Under the pieces are notes generated by a model. That model was not told where the DNA came from and ran no database searches. It saw only the letters and a program-made list of their open reading frames with translations. Below are positions 23,834 through 37,000 of a stretch of 64,000 nt of DNA, in pieces. This stretch comes from Nymphaea colorata (lineage: Eukaryota; Streptophyta; Magnoliopsida; Nymphaeales; Nymphaeaceae). Within the stretch, counting starts at the first letter, position 1, and every line of letters starts with the position of its first letter. The translations under genes and the position numbers were made by a program. Location of the stretch: assembly GCF_008831285.2 (NCBI RefSeq), contig NC_045140.1:14929796-14993795 (forward strand). Reading direction: 5' to 3'.

Positions 23834-26800
23834 ATGAGTTTCCGTCGAGCGCTCGCCGGAATGCTTCACACTGTAGCCTGCCGTCATGATCCGCGGGCGC
23901 GCCTACTTCCGCATCTTACCATCCTGCGTTCCTCTTACGTAGCTTGTAACGAGGCTAGTATTCCCCATTCTGGCGAGGGACAGCCGGTTGTTTCTGGTTC
24001 GGCGCCGAAAGAAGTGCACGGCGGCTTCTCTATGGATGATTCTTCAAAGAGCCAAGGGCTCACAAGCCCCCTGGAAGGTGAGAAGCAAGTGTCTTTCTCG
24101 TTGTCCGATTCTGATAAGAAGATGGAGTTTCCCGGCGCTCCCGCGCAGGACAGGGTTCGAGTTGACGAGAAAGAATATCCACGGCCGGCGGAAATCCCGT
24201 GGCAGGAAAAGGTTGCGAACTCGGTGAATCTAATCGGCCGCGTGGGGTTGCCAGTCCATCTCGAGACGTTTCCTGATGGCTCTGCGTACGCCATTGCCAT
24301 CCTCGAGCAGAAAAAGACTCCAAACTTTCCTCAACTGTGGTTGGTTTCATCTGCGTCTTGGGCTTTGATTGGAACATGCTCGTCTTATTCGGATGATCAT
24401 TATTTCTTTATTGTTTTTGCATGCTAAGTAGTTTACAGTTTTATTTGATTTTTTAGACAATTATTTTCCTTTTTCAGCGCAAAAGTTCTTCACTTTCTAC
24501 TAGTGGTTAAAAATAGAATTTGGGTCCAATTTTTTGTATGAAGCTTCTTAGGTCTCTGCAAAATCAACCCATAGCTTTTCAGGATTTTGCAACTCTGACG
24601 GAGTTTTGATAGATTTTCAAATTGTTCCATGTTTCTGTTTTATGGAAAACAGAATTCTAAAACTCTGATTTTCTGCTCTATCCTCGAACTTTTAATCCCC
24701 TCTAATTTTTTAGTACTTATTTTGTGATTGTTTTGTCTAGTTTCAGATTGATATTTTTGTGTGATTTTATGAGCTCTGCATTTGTGATAACCAAAAGAAA
24801 ATTCCAAACCTATCCTCTTTTACAGATTCTGGAATTTTAGGTTTATGGGGAGAAGGAGCAAGTCAGTAATTGTTTCATTCGAATTTCATTATTTTCATGT
24901 GACTTCATGTGTTTCATTGCTAATTGGAGGAACTAATTAGCAATTTTTTAGTGGTTATTCATCCAAATGATTCATGATCTTGTCACATATTTGGGCTCGT
25001 TTAGGTAGGAAAATCAAAGCATTCGGCCAATACACTTAGTTTACCTAGTGTATGCACGGTAATGGAGAACCAGAGAGAGCAAAATGCTCAAGAGCTGGGA
25101 GCACCAAAGAAGGAGTAAAATCCGTTTGTCGTTAACGACTTATTCAGCTGGCTAGCCTGGTTTCGTCTGTTGACGATATTCTACACTCCTTCTCACAAAT
25201 ACTTGCCTGTCAACGTATGCATTTTCCCCTTTCCATTTTCGTCCTGTACATGCCATCTATGTTTACTCTCTTTCACTGGGACTGTGGGACATATTCTGTG
25301 CAAATTTACAAATTGATTCCATAATTTTTCCTTCTATGTGTCCACTATGGTGGTGCGAACTCTTCTAATTGGATCCATTGGCAGAACATGGTAAGCTTCA
25401 AATATAGTCAGAGAAGGTTCTTGGATGCACCGGTCTATCCAGAGATTTGGAATTTAGATGATGTTAATCCCCAGTTCCAGTAGCGTTGTTGGTTGCATCT
25501 GAAGTCCATACACATTCTAATAGCATATGGTTCCGCTGTTCTATGTTCTGTTTTCTTTGTATGACATTTGATCTTTACAAAGTTGATGGGTTTCTGCTCT
25601 GGTATATTTCTCTGGAGAACCTTTTTTCCCCATTTTTTGTAATGCATAGATGGTCACTGAAAATTGTTGTTTATGCTCATGAGGATTCTTATGTCTTCAT
25701 TCTTGGCTGGAGCAGGATACCTGTGATTTTTCAAGGTGACTTGGCAGGAATTGCGGCTTGCCATCTTAAGGAAGATGATCGCATCCATATCTCTGGGCAG
25801 CTTAGTGCAGATTCACCACAAATTGTTATGGAAGATCGCGTATCTACTCTTCATGTTAGCTGCTAACTTTAGTGGCTTTCCTTTTATTTTTTGTGTAATT
25901 TTCAATCTTTGTTTAAGTGATTGAGAATCCGGTTGGTAAAGGAACAAAAACTACCATATTAGTGGACTTTGATCGTTGCTTTTGTCTGAGATTGGTCTCA
26001 TGAAGTGCCTTGGATGCAAAAATTGAACTTGATTGCCTATTTTACAATTTTAAAAGCTGAATAATAGAATTTGAACTGAAAGTCTGCTAAGTCAACCTTG
26101 AATGATTCTACAGAATAAGTGCTTGTCTACTAGGTTGTAGAATTATAAAGTTGCTACATGCAAACCACACACTTTGACATCTGAAAAATTCCTTCATATT
26201 AGTTGATGGGCATTCACTAACTGCTTGTTTGTGACTTGGTGAGCCTAGTTCAAGAGATATGATACGCTTTTCACAAGATGGCATAGCTAAATTGTCAGGT
26301 GCTTGTGGAGGAGCACTTTTCCTGCACACACATTCAAATTTCAAACAATATGGCTTTGTCTGTATTGAACAGGGACATGCTTTGATGAACTGTCATCTCT
26401 GCATCAATGTTTTCTGCTGACAATTTTGATCTCGGTTTGCTTTGTTTCCTTTTGTTTTCTTTTGGCACAAGAAATGTTTTTGCTTAGGAAAGTTGACTTT
26501 CTTTAGGCTACTTGAACCATCTCCACTACATTGAATGGTTGAATTGTAACCATTTCTGTTGATGTGCTATTTTGTATGACAATATGACATCAATGTAAGT
26601 TTTGGTTCGTAATAACCTTTTCCCCTTAAACAAATAGTTCTATGGAGTATGGACAACTGATCTCATATTTTTATGGTATCCCTAATTACATAAGACCCAG
26701 GATCCATCTTCTCTTTTACCCATTTTCCATATGTTCTCTTTTTTGTTTGATCCTTCAATCACTTGCTGATTGCAGTTAAGCCTCTCTCTCTCTCTCTCTC

Positions 26801-29800
26801 TCTTGCTGATTAGTGCAGCTGAACCAATGCAAATAATGTTCTGGTTAGGTTAAAGTAAGATAGGTAGAAAGCTAGGTCCTACAAAGCAATCTTGGATATT
26901 TTATAGAAGACAGTGCCCAGTTGTAAAAACATCAAAATGAAATCCTTAGAAAAGCAATCATTTCACTGCCCCATAATATATGGTTTATTTGCCACCAAAA
27001 TTGAGTAGTTATTTTGAGCTCTTTTTTTTGGGTAAATTTTTTGAATGGTGGCCTATATGTTCTTGTAATCCAACCAAGTTGGTTTATTTTTCTCTGTTCT
27101 AAACGCACTTTTCTAATTATTGTGCTTTGCTGCTATTATTCTTTAATGCTATTATTTCTTTATTTGGCATCGGTTGGGTTTCCTAAATTATTCCTGTAAA
27201 AATTTTGGTTTAACATTCTCTTTTTCTGTTGTTAGTTTGTACAATTGCCATATACTCAAGCAACGGCTGTGAGGTAGGGTTGTAGTTAAACAAACCTGTG
27301 AACCGGACTTGAATCAGCTGATGGGTAAGTGAGTGGACTCGGCCACTCGGCCAGGATAGGTCATAAACTTTTATAGTGTATTTTTACTACAAAATGATGA
27401 AAAGGTGGAAAATGCCTATAAAATAACAAATGGCTATCAAGTAAATACAATCAAATAACTACAGTTTGTGAATGCAACTGCAAAACAGTAACAGCTAATA
27501 GACAACATACATTGGATTTATTTATTTCTAGTAAGCCACTATATTTTATTTCTTTGTGCCATTGGGTAATAGTTAGAAACTAGAATAAGTGCTGAATGAA
27601 ATAGTTCTGAATTGTGTGATTTGTTCAGTCGATCCGGAACTGAGTCCTATGGGATTCAGTTGCATTTGGATTAGTACATGACTCATGACCCAGTCCCTTG
27701 GTTATCCTGGTTGACTCGAGCAATTGCCAAGTGAACTCACCAGGTTTGCCAAATATGGCCAGGATTTCAGTTTGTAGACATATTTCTTTACTAGTAGGAA
27801 ATTGGCCTTTTGTGGTTTTTAGCATCATCATGGGCTGGGAGCCTGGAACGTTTCTATGGTTTATACTTTGTAGAAATATATGACATATTGAATGCGTTCC
27901 AAGGACATAATATCGAGATAGAGTACTCAATGCTTTCTCTCGTATATCTTTTTTTTTTTTTTAATTTTCCTTCTATATGTGTTATAAATATTCTTTACAA
28001 ATTGAGAGAATGATTATTATCAAGTCTAGCTTGATCTTAGTCTAGTTGGTTGTCTTTTTAAATGTTTAGTACTGATATCAAAGAGTAGCATCTTGGTAAC
28101 CTGTAGCTTGTGAAAAGGGGAGTGGGACACTGGCATGCCAAACTGTGCCATTGGCCTATCACTGCAGGAACTAAAAACTAGCTTATGGAACAACATAATA
28201 ATGGGCTATCCCAAGAGGCCAAGTTGCAGTCATAGGACTTCTCGGTTGGGTGTCTGTAATTCTACACTTTCATGATTTTGGCATTGTGTACTGTCTTGCC
28301 TTCTGTTGAACCACATTAAACTTGCCAAACTGATGTGAACTGGTCGGGCTTCTGAATCATGTTTATCATGTTTCTCTGTTGAAAAGTAAACTAGGCGTAG
28401 GTTGAACTTTGCCAGTCTTATTGCCGAGAATAAGCCTAATTTTCCATCATGATTATCCATAGATTGGTGTTTTATGTTCATCTTTCTCCAAATGAAGGTG
28501 CTTGAAAAGCTTACTCCCTTGTTGTGTGGATATTGGTAGCTCTATTCTGAAGGAATGATACCCTATTTTTGAATATTCCTTGATTTGAATTGATGGCCTA
28601 TTTTCCGTTTGTGACTAGGCAACATCTTACATGGAAGGTTCTGTTGCTCAGTTAGTTCTAACACAGCCTCAATGTAGTTTCATTTACCCATCATCTTGTT
28701 ATGTCAGGTGATGGCACAGAGTCTGAGCTTTATACAGGAAAAACCTGAAGGGGGAAAGACTGAGCCATTGCATAAAAGACTACCTCATGCTACTCACTTG
28801 GCTGGTAAATTTCTCGTGCTTTTATTAGTCGTGGGAATTTTTGTTTCACCTTGGAGTGGGTCTTATCTAAGAAATAGTGCTGAAATTATAAAAGCAAAAC
28901 ACTACATTGATATCTTGTCCTGAAGTCTAAGACCTTTTGAAACTATGGTTTTATCATTTATGCCAAGATTCATGAAAATTTCAGCACTTTAATGAAGCTT
29001 TTGGATGATTGAATTCTGCTATTTCTAACAAATCTATTGTTTGATTTTTCACTATTTTGAATGAGAAAGTGAAGTTCAACCAATTGAACTTATGATATAT
29101 CGAACAAACTTTTCTGGTAATAGCAATCAAATTTTATCAACAGCAGAAAAGAATTGTTGTTTGGATGCATGATCTTACACAGCCGGAACATCAAATAGGA
29201 CAACAATTTGTTATTCATTTTCTCTGGTCACAAGTTTCCCTATCTTATTCAAAAGAATCAAAACAATAAAGATATATAGATTGTATCAGATTTCTGTTTT
29301 TGCTACTTTTTTCTTTCAATTAATAGAAAGCACAGTTTATGACCAAGAATGGTCAAATTTTAAGTTTATGCTCCTCATTGACAATATATATATATATATA
29401 TATATTCTCCTACACATACGTATAATTTTTTTTTCATCAACTCTGCATCTTGTCTTATGCGTATTTAATTCACAATGTTTTTTTTTTCTTCTTTTCTATT
29501 TCAGAGAAGAGTAGTATTCGAGGATTGAAGATTTCTGAAAGTCATTGGGATGACTTCCTTACAAATCCTCATAACTGGTGGGATACACGACACGACAAGG
29601 TTGGACAGTAACAAATGATTTATCATTTATGACTTATCCTTTGTTTTTTTTAACATAAACACATTATTGGTGATTCTCTTGCTTAGTTGTTGTCCTTTCC
29701 TGATTTCTGTGATTAGGTTAATCCTAGAAGACCTGACTTTGTACATAAAGAATATAATCTAGTGCTTTGGCTTGGACAATCAACACCGTCCCAGGTTCTT

Positions 29801-32433
29801 TTATCTCTTAAAGACTCTGCTTTCTGCCAGAAACTGGAGCAATTAGACACAGGCAAGTTGGGACCTTTTGATGATGTGATTGCATATCATTGTTCCATGT
29901 TTTCAATGGTAACTTAGTCACTACAATTTTACTTCTGTCAGGAACTATTCTCAAAGTTTCTTGTAAGTTTGAAAAAGGCATTTAGAGAGTGGAAACTTAC
30001 TGAGAATGTGAAATTTTTTCTGCAACATACCTTTTCACTTTTCACCCATAGGTTGTCCTTCTGGAAAAGTATGCGAAGTTGTGAAATAAGACTGCGTACC
30101 TGCTTAAAAGTTCAATATATTTCTGTAACAGCAGATATGGTACAAAGGCGGGTTTTCTTTAATTTACATTTGTTTCTTTTGGAGGTGGTGGGTTTTTTTT
30201 TTTTTGGTGGGAAGGGTGGGGGTCGTTTCTGCTGGAGAAGGTGGAGAAAATTGAGGGATCTGATTGGTTTTCACTCAGACGGTATCTGGAACTGACCAAG
30301 TTTGACCTAAAAGGAATTATCATTAATGAATATGAATGAATCTTCTATCAGGACTTGTCACTATCCAGAGTAGTGGATGGTGGTTTTGATTGCTGGGAGA
30401 GTTCCTGTAAATGGGAGTCCATAAGACAAGGGTATGGATAGGGTTGGAATTGATTCTGCTTGAGGTTGCCAGGTCTGTGTAGTTGTGCAGCCCATTATAT
30501 CTGATCTGATACTCTTGCTTTAAAAGTGCAGTTTATATTCTTAATTCACAGTAAGGGGTCTGTGAAGAATCTGAAGATCCCTGGCTTGTCTTTGGAAAGG
30601 GAAAAAAGTACAGATGAGCTTCCTTATTCTTTAACCATTACCATGTAATTTTACAAGAGCAGTCAAAGTTCAAATACAATGTGTTATCAGACTTAAAATC
30701 TATCTTAATTCTTATGTGGCTTTGAAGGTTGTCTTGTCCCTTCAGCTATCCTAAGTCAAGTAGCAGCTGGTAACTTCATATCTGATCATGGATCAGATGG
30801 GAATTGCATGTGCTTGGAGGTTGATCACTTGGAACATCCAGAATTGATTGTCAAACAAGCAATGACTGTCTGGCAGTTCCCGTTTTCTGTTTGACTTAAT
30901 GTTCAACTTCTTGTAAACACTTTTCAAACAATGCATAAGTAAACTGCCCCACTTATTATCAGTTTGGTTGCACTGTGCATTGCTGGCCCATGAAGTAGCA
31001 GGGTCATGTTCCTTTATATTACGTTGTCTGATACGGTTTACATGATAAACAAATGCATTCTTTGCTCCTACGTGCAGACAAGCAGACGGGCTCTATTTTT
31101 GGTAATAAGCTGTGGGAGGACCTTCTTTCAAATCCTGGTAACTGGATAGACGGGAGAAACAGCAAGGTTAGAAGAAAATCGGCTGTGGACTCCTAATGTT
31201 TTAGAAGCTTCTTGATTTCCCACTTACGTTATCCTGATCTTTTTGCTTTTGAATCTTGAGTGCAGACAAAGACCAATCAGCCAGACTTCAAACACAGAAT
31301 ATCTGGACGTGCACTTTGGATTGGTGAAACCACACCACCATCAGTTACGTTAGCTCTGGACTCTCCTGATTTTTGCGAAAAGTTAATAAAATGGAAAACA
31401 GGTAAAGGAACTGATCTTTTTGTCTCCAAATCCCTTGTGCTCTTTTCTTGTATTTCCAGGATTGGTTGTATAATGCGCCAAGAAATTTAATTGCCTTTTG
31501 CTCTCTTGGTTAGTGAACCAGTACCAACTACTGGCTCGATCAAATAGTCCTAAATTCACGGGTGATCTCCTAGGCACTGTTTCTTTTGTTTTCCTACAAG
31601 TGTTTCAACAACCTGCAGCCTCCTTTTCTTTTATTGTTTCTTCCTCTGCAGTTGGAAGGGTAATGTAGACTACCATAGTTACTCTTTTTAGGAAAAATGT
31701 TCAGATATTGTTGTCATGTATATGCAGTCCAAAATGAAACAAAGGTAGGCACTGAGGATTCCTGGAAGGACTTGATTGATAACCCAGATAGGTGGTGGGA
31801 CAACAGATTGACAAAGGTAGTTGTGTACAGTACCTTCTATTCCCGCTCAGTTGTGTGCTACCATGTTTCAAAGTACGCATATCGTGATGCAGAACATGCA
31901 TTTTTCTTTTGCTAGCATCTCTATGTTACAAGCAATGTTTTCACTAACTCGAAATGATAGCAGCATGATAAATTTATTTCAGTAAATAGGCATTACTATA
32001 GAAAAATGTGTTTGCTAATAAACCTTTGCAGTTGTCGTAAAAGATGTTTTGTCATGATCTCGTACAACAAGGGAATATAAAGTATGGATTGATTTTTTTT
32101 CAAATCCGGTCCGTTTCATGTTGGATTTTCTAAATTATTCTCTAATTTTACCTCATTACCTGGGTTCCAAATTGAATAATTAAAAAAATTCATAAAGACT
32201 TGATTAATCATCTATGGTATTCTTGCATATATGAACGTGCTTGCAAAGTTGGGTATATATATCAGCAAAGTTGACTTGTTTTTTTGCCCTGCATTGTCTC
32301 ATTGCAGGCAAATCCTAGAGCACCAGATTTCAAGCACAAAGAGAGTGGCGAAGCACTGTGGCTTGGTAGTTCCCCAGACTGGGCAAGATCAAAGTTAACA
32401 CTTGACAGTGCCGTAGAAGATAACTCTTTCTAG
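23834..32433 (+). CDS. Organellar single-stranded DNA-binding protein (OSB family), three PDF modules
   Basis: Nine exons give 470 residues: 23834-24339, 25716-25854, 28708-28804, 29505-29599, 29717-29852, 31078-31166, 31266-31401, 31728-31816, 32308-32433. Residues 1-40 are Arg-rich and lack acidic residues until E40, like an organellar transit peptide, and mitochondria fit best. An OB-fold of SSB type covers about 127-240 (NSVNLIGRVGLPVHLETFPDG; PVIFQGDLAGIAACHLKEDDRIHI). Three copies of the plant-specific PDF module follow, each a W-rich half (WDDFLTNPHNWWD; LWEDLLSNPGNW; SWKDLIDNPDRWWDNR) plus a PDF half (NPRRPDF; TNQPDF; NPRAPDF, then LWLG or LWIG). Known OSBs bind single-stranded DNA and limit recombination or stoichiometric shifting of organellar genomes. 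Intron 5 has a GC donor (CACAG|gcaagt), the only join that keeps phase; the others are GT-AG. Which Arabidopsis OSB is closest cannot be decided by eye. It converges with the villin gene. Confidence 0.93.
24340..28707 (+). other. OSB introns 1 and 2, with one repeat-like insert
   Basis: Intron 1 is 24340-25715 and intron 2 is 25855-28707. At about 27285-27730, intron 2 holds a patch with paired GACTCGGCCACTCGGCCAGGATA- and TATCCTGG..GACTCGAG-type words in opposite orientation, suggesting a non-autonomous element. No coding signal otherwise. Confidence 0.4.
26782..26802 (+). repeat. (CT)n tract in OSB intron 2
   Basis: About ten uninterrupted CT units within the 2.9-kb second intron of the OSB gene. 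Confidence 0.9.
29384..29405 (+). repeat. (AT)n microsatellite in OSB intron 3
   Basis: Eleven AT units, about 100 bases upstream of the acceptor of exon 4. Confidence 0.93.
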
Positions 32434-33551
32434 CAGTGTTGCAGATTCACCCAGGTGGGGAAAGGTAGACATTTAAATGTTTCAGAGTTATAACTTTTCA
32501 TCAGATCTATACTTTTGCTGAGTCCTGTATGCTGTGATTCTCACAGGGTCTTTTGTAGTCCAAGCTTTTGATCTCCGCCGTTCTTGGGTTACAGTGGGCA
32601 ACCGCTTCTTCTGGTTTTACTGAAATGGAGAAGAGAAATTCCAGAACATGTTGCACCACTCTGTAAATGTGATACGTGGATGGTTGGTGCTGGAACTGTT
32701 GAAGTTGTCCAAAGTATCCTACCAGCATCTGGTCCAGCGTTTGAGCCTAGCTTCCTCTTTTTTGCAATTGACTACCAGTCAACTTTGTACGGAAGCATGA
32801 AGGCTGCCCAGATGTAAAGCTATTGTTATTGTCAGACGGGGTCTTGTTAGAAGTTTTTGGAAATTCGTACCTGTAGACCATATCCATGTGCACATTGCGT
32901 CCCTCAATTTGTGTCCTCTTACGAGGTTAATATCCGATGGCTGGCACGCGCAAGGGGAAGCTACTAAATTCAAGATGATTGAGTTCAGCAGGCTTATATA
33001 TAGATTTAACGTGCTTTAGGCATTCTCTTTCTTGGTTTTGGAAGTTCTGTTTATTTACATAACTAGACACGCTGTATCATAAAATTTAGTATAATTTCAT
33101 CTCTATTTGAAATGGTCAACTGGCATTAGGGTTAAAAATAATCAATATTAAACGTCTCATTCTCAGGAAATAGTATGTTTTCTGGAAAAACATACGGTAT
33201 TCACATCACGGCTCGTTTTAAATATATTGGATATACACACGTGACATAAAAGTCCACATGCATGCACAAAAAAGTGTAAATCCTTTTTCAGCTTGAAGGT
33301 CTGTAGCCAGTCTGGATCTGGATGATGTCGGAGTAGTTAAACAGACCAGGTGCACCAAGATTCTGCTATTTGTAAACTATCAATAGACCAGCTTTTGTTC
33401 AGAAGCTCCTGTAGCCATGTCTATCAGTCTGAAATTCACTAGTTGATTCATAATCAGGAAAAGGCCCACTCAGTCATAGCCATCAAAAGAATGAAGCACA
33501 AGAACAGCTGCGAAGAGGAAAAGAACGCCAGAACAGGGAAAGAATCGAGAT
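32434..33551. other. Interval between the convergent OSB and villin genes
   Basis: It contains the OSB 3' UTR from 32434 and the end of the villin 3' UTR near 33550. Frames at 32584-32817 and 33443-33694 show no family motif. The two 3' ends are probably separated by well under 1 kb. Confidence 0.4.
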
Positions 33552-34019
33552 TTTATTGTCACAAAAAATTAACGAGGTATAGACTGGCACCACACGTTAC
33601 ACTTGCTGTACACAATTTTCTTAATGCAGAATACGACATACAACTTCGGCTATGGCGCATATCCTTTTCCTTTTTTTTCCCCCTAAAAGATTGAAACAAT
33701 CCCAACCAAAAAACCTGTACTGGGGTGGGTGGAAAACCAAGCAGCTGAAAAAATGGTAATAGCGGTTGCAAAAGGATGAGTAACTAGCCTTCGAAGGAAG
33801 TGCTCTTCACGGAGGACAAACAGCTCAAAAAGGACAGCATCTGCGCTCCATCATAACTGATCTGCTCAGGGAAGATAATTGGTTCAATTAAAGTGGAAAA
33901 AAAATGATAGAATTGGTACTAGAAGAGCTATATGTCAGTTCTTACCTCAATAGATACCGAGACCAAAGACCTACTAGAAGGTTCAGAGGAACTCCAGCAA
34001 CAATCAATGAGAAGTAAAA
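33552..34019 (-). other. Villin 3' UTR with a short intron and poly(A) signal
   Basis: On the minus strand the stop is followed by a good donor (TTGAG|gtaaga, intron start 33945) and an acceptor (cctgagcag|ATC, intron end 33862), an 84-bp intron beginning about 74 nt past the stop. An AATAAA hexamer lies at 33557-33552 on the minus strand and may set the 3' end. The assignment is by consensus only. Confidence 0.45.
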
Positions 34020-37000
34020 TCAGAACAGATGAAGAGCCATTTTATGCTTATTTTGCTTCCACTTTGGTAACTTGCAAAATGCTTCTTTAGTCATGCCAAA
34101 TTTCTCCTTGAATTCTTCATTCGACAAATAAGTCTGCAAAGTTACACATACTGATAAGCAACAACGGATGTGCCATATTAACAACCACTTTTGGCAAATG
34201 GAAGCTTTTACCTCTCGTCTGGTTACATCAATTTCAGTAACTGGATTTGCTGATGATATTATTAGGCGTTCATATGGATAAACTGGAAGTCCTTCCTCAT
34301 CTTCTACTCCTTCTTTTAAATCTTCCTGTATAGTGAGATCTTCAATTCTGCTAGTCATTGAGTGAACTTTCTCTTTGGTACTGCTGTCTGGTGAAGAAGC
34401 TTTTGGAGGCGTCACTGGGGCAGCTATTCATCAAGAAGGGGAATATTTAAATTCAAATAAGTAATGAACTCTTCTAAGTGACAATAGTGTCTGCTTTGTA
34501 AATATACCTTTGAAAGATCGAGTTATGATATTCTCTTTTGCCGTCTCAAATGAAGCAGTTAAGGCAGCAATAGCTGCTGACCTGCTGGGAGCAAGCTTGA
34601 CAGGGTCTGGTGTCACTGATTTAGGATACAATTTTCTCACAATAGGTGGTGGAGTGGAAAGATTCCTAGCATTTGGATTCTCAAAAGCAGATGCCAGTGC
34701 ATTGAAGGCAGGAGATCTTCCTCTGACACGCACACGGTCTGGGCTGAAAGACACACTTCTTGAACGCTGAGATTTGTCTGGAACACTTGATCTTCCTCCA
34801 TATGGTGCAGTGGACCGCCTCTTGGGCTTCTGAGTATGGCAGTGAGATATGTTAAAATTTCTTCAAATACCAGAAGTTACATGCAAAGATGAAAACAAAG
34901 CCTCCCACAACCAACAGTTTGACCTTTTTTCTCATAAATGGAAAAGCAAAACTGAGAATCTGCAAATATGAGTAAGGACGTCAATGAATCGTTTTGGATT
35001 GTATATCAGATTAAACTGTTCCAAAAAAGTTGGATAAGGAAAGAAAATTAATATTAGATTTAGAAATTGGATCTAATTCGGATTAAAAAAAATCATCCAA
35101 TTAGATTCAGGTTTTGTTTAAACTAATATCTCATGGATATTCAGTGAATAAATCTTATATCCAGTATCCACATATTTGTGTATTTAAAAGTCGGATTAGG
35201 ATTCAAATGTAAAAATAAAAGTAGGATTTGGATCAGATTTGGATTGTGAACTTGAAAAACTGGATTCAAACATGGTAAAAACTTGTATCCATCCATATTC
35301 CAATTGGAATCAAAATCTGAATATATGAACATCTGATAGATCAGATATGGTAAAGCATATATCCAATTCAAATTCGATCTGTTGACATTCTTAAATAGGG
35401 GTGCAGTGGTATATGGATGAATGTGCTTTAGATGCAATTGAGTGGAGGGAATGGAGAAATACATCTGGAGATGGAGTGACTCCATTCTTCAAAATAGCAA
35501 GCTTCCTCTGGAATGAATTTCCATGCATCTGTAATAGAAGCACAGAATTGTGTGAGTGTGACAAAAACTGATCATCAATTTGTTACTGAAGAAGACCATC
35601 CATAAACACTAAACAGTTTAACATAGATATATCAAGTAGCAGCAGTATAACTCATATTGAAAAGCACATGACTTACCGCTGACTTTGCATTATCCCATGT
35701 GAAGAAGCGTGTGAAAAACAAGGGTTCACTACCTTCCATAATGATAAATATTGGTGTTTCACGGGACAGATTTTTTAGAAGAAAGTCTTGTTCCAGGAAT
35801 TTCTGTTGGGGAGCAAGCAAAATTTGTGAAACAAGTGTTAGACAAAAAAGGTGAAAAAAAAAGCAAGGTTCACAAGGAGATATCTTACACAAGTGCTCAA
35901 ACGTATATAGTTACCTCTCCTATATCTAGCGCATGCATTTTACTCTTGGAATCCACCTGCTGGCCAACCCAGACAAAAATGTTGGAGTGGCAATCTAAAA
36001 TGAATACATCTTCTGTCATCAAATCATCTTGACTAAAATTAAATATCTCCGTAACCTGCACAAGGAGAGATCTTTTGACCAATGAGTCAATGATTCACTT
36101 GTTTCTGATTAAACAAACAACTAGGATCTACCCTTTCTGCGAACTAATAAGTGAACCACTGAAGTAGAACATATCAAGAAGGCAGAGCACACAAACCTTC
36201 AAATTTCCTGCATCGAATTGTAATTCCACTCAGTTCCATGTATCAACACATAATTAGTTAAGCATATGATCAAAATAAGAGTATAATATAGATAGAACTA
36301 CAAAAAAGGACAGATTATACTTTATAGAGTTCACACTCTAAATCATACCTCTGGAAAAATGGCAAGAGAACAAATGAGGATCACTTTCAGCCTCAGCAAC
36401 TATCTTTTGGCTGGGGTATTCATTTTTTCCTCCAAGTAGTGTCCAGAAGTGCTCAGACTCCGAACCTTCCTTTTGTGGCTTGGACTGAACATTTGGCTGC
36501 AAATAAAGATGACATTTTCAGGTAAAAATTACCAAAAAGAACATATTCATGAAATGAAGTTCATAACAAAGATACGAAGAGACTAGACCACATAATAGTG
36601 GTTCATTGATAATTAGCTTAGATTATGGAGGTATACAATACAGCATAACGTCTGTTTAAGTCAATGGCAGGTGTCTGAGGTGTCCAACCTGACCATCACC
36701 ATTTGATACGGCAAAAGATGAAAAGAAAAGGGTGTATAACCAGGCACATGTAACATATGGAAATATAGGGTTGGAGTCGTGACTTGGAAAAATATAGACA
36801 AGTGAACTGAAAAATGTAAACGATCAAACCAAAATGAATCCTGACATGTTTAATATGGCAAACCATTTTCTCAAACTGGGATTGACTTCTGTCTGTTGTG
36901 TCCAGGAAAGAAAAAAAATAAACATCAAATCAGCCAACTCTGAATATAGGTATGGTTCTAGTCCAGCATATTGTCCTGGTTTTGGTAATTTCAGAGAATA

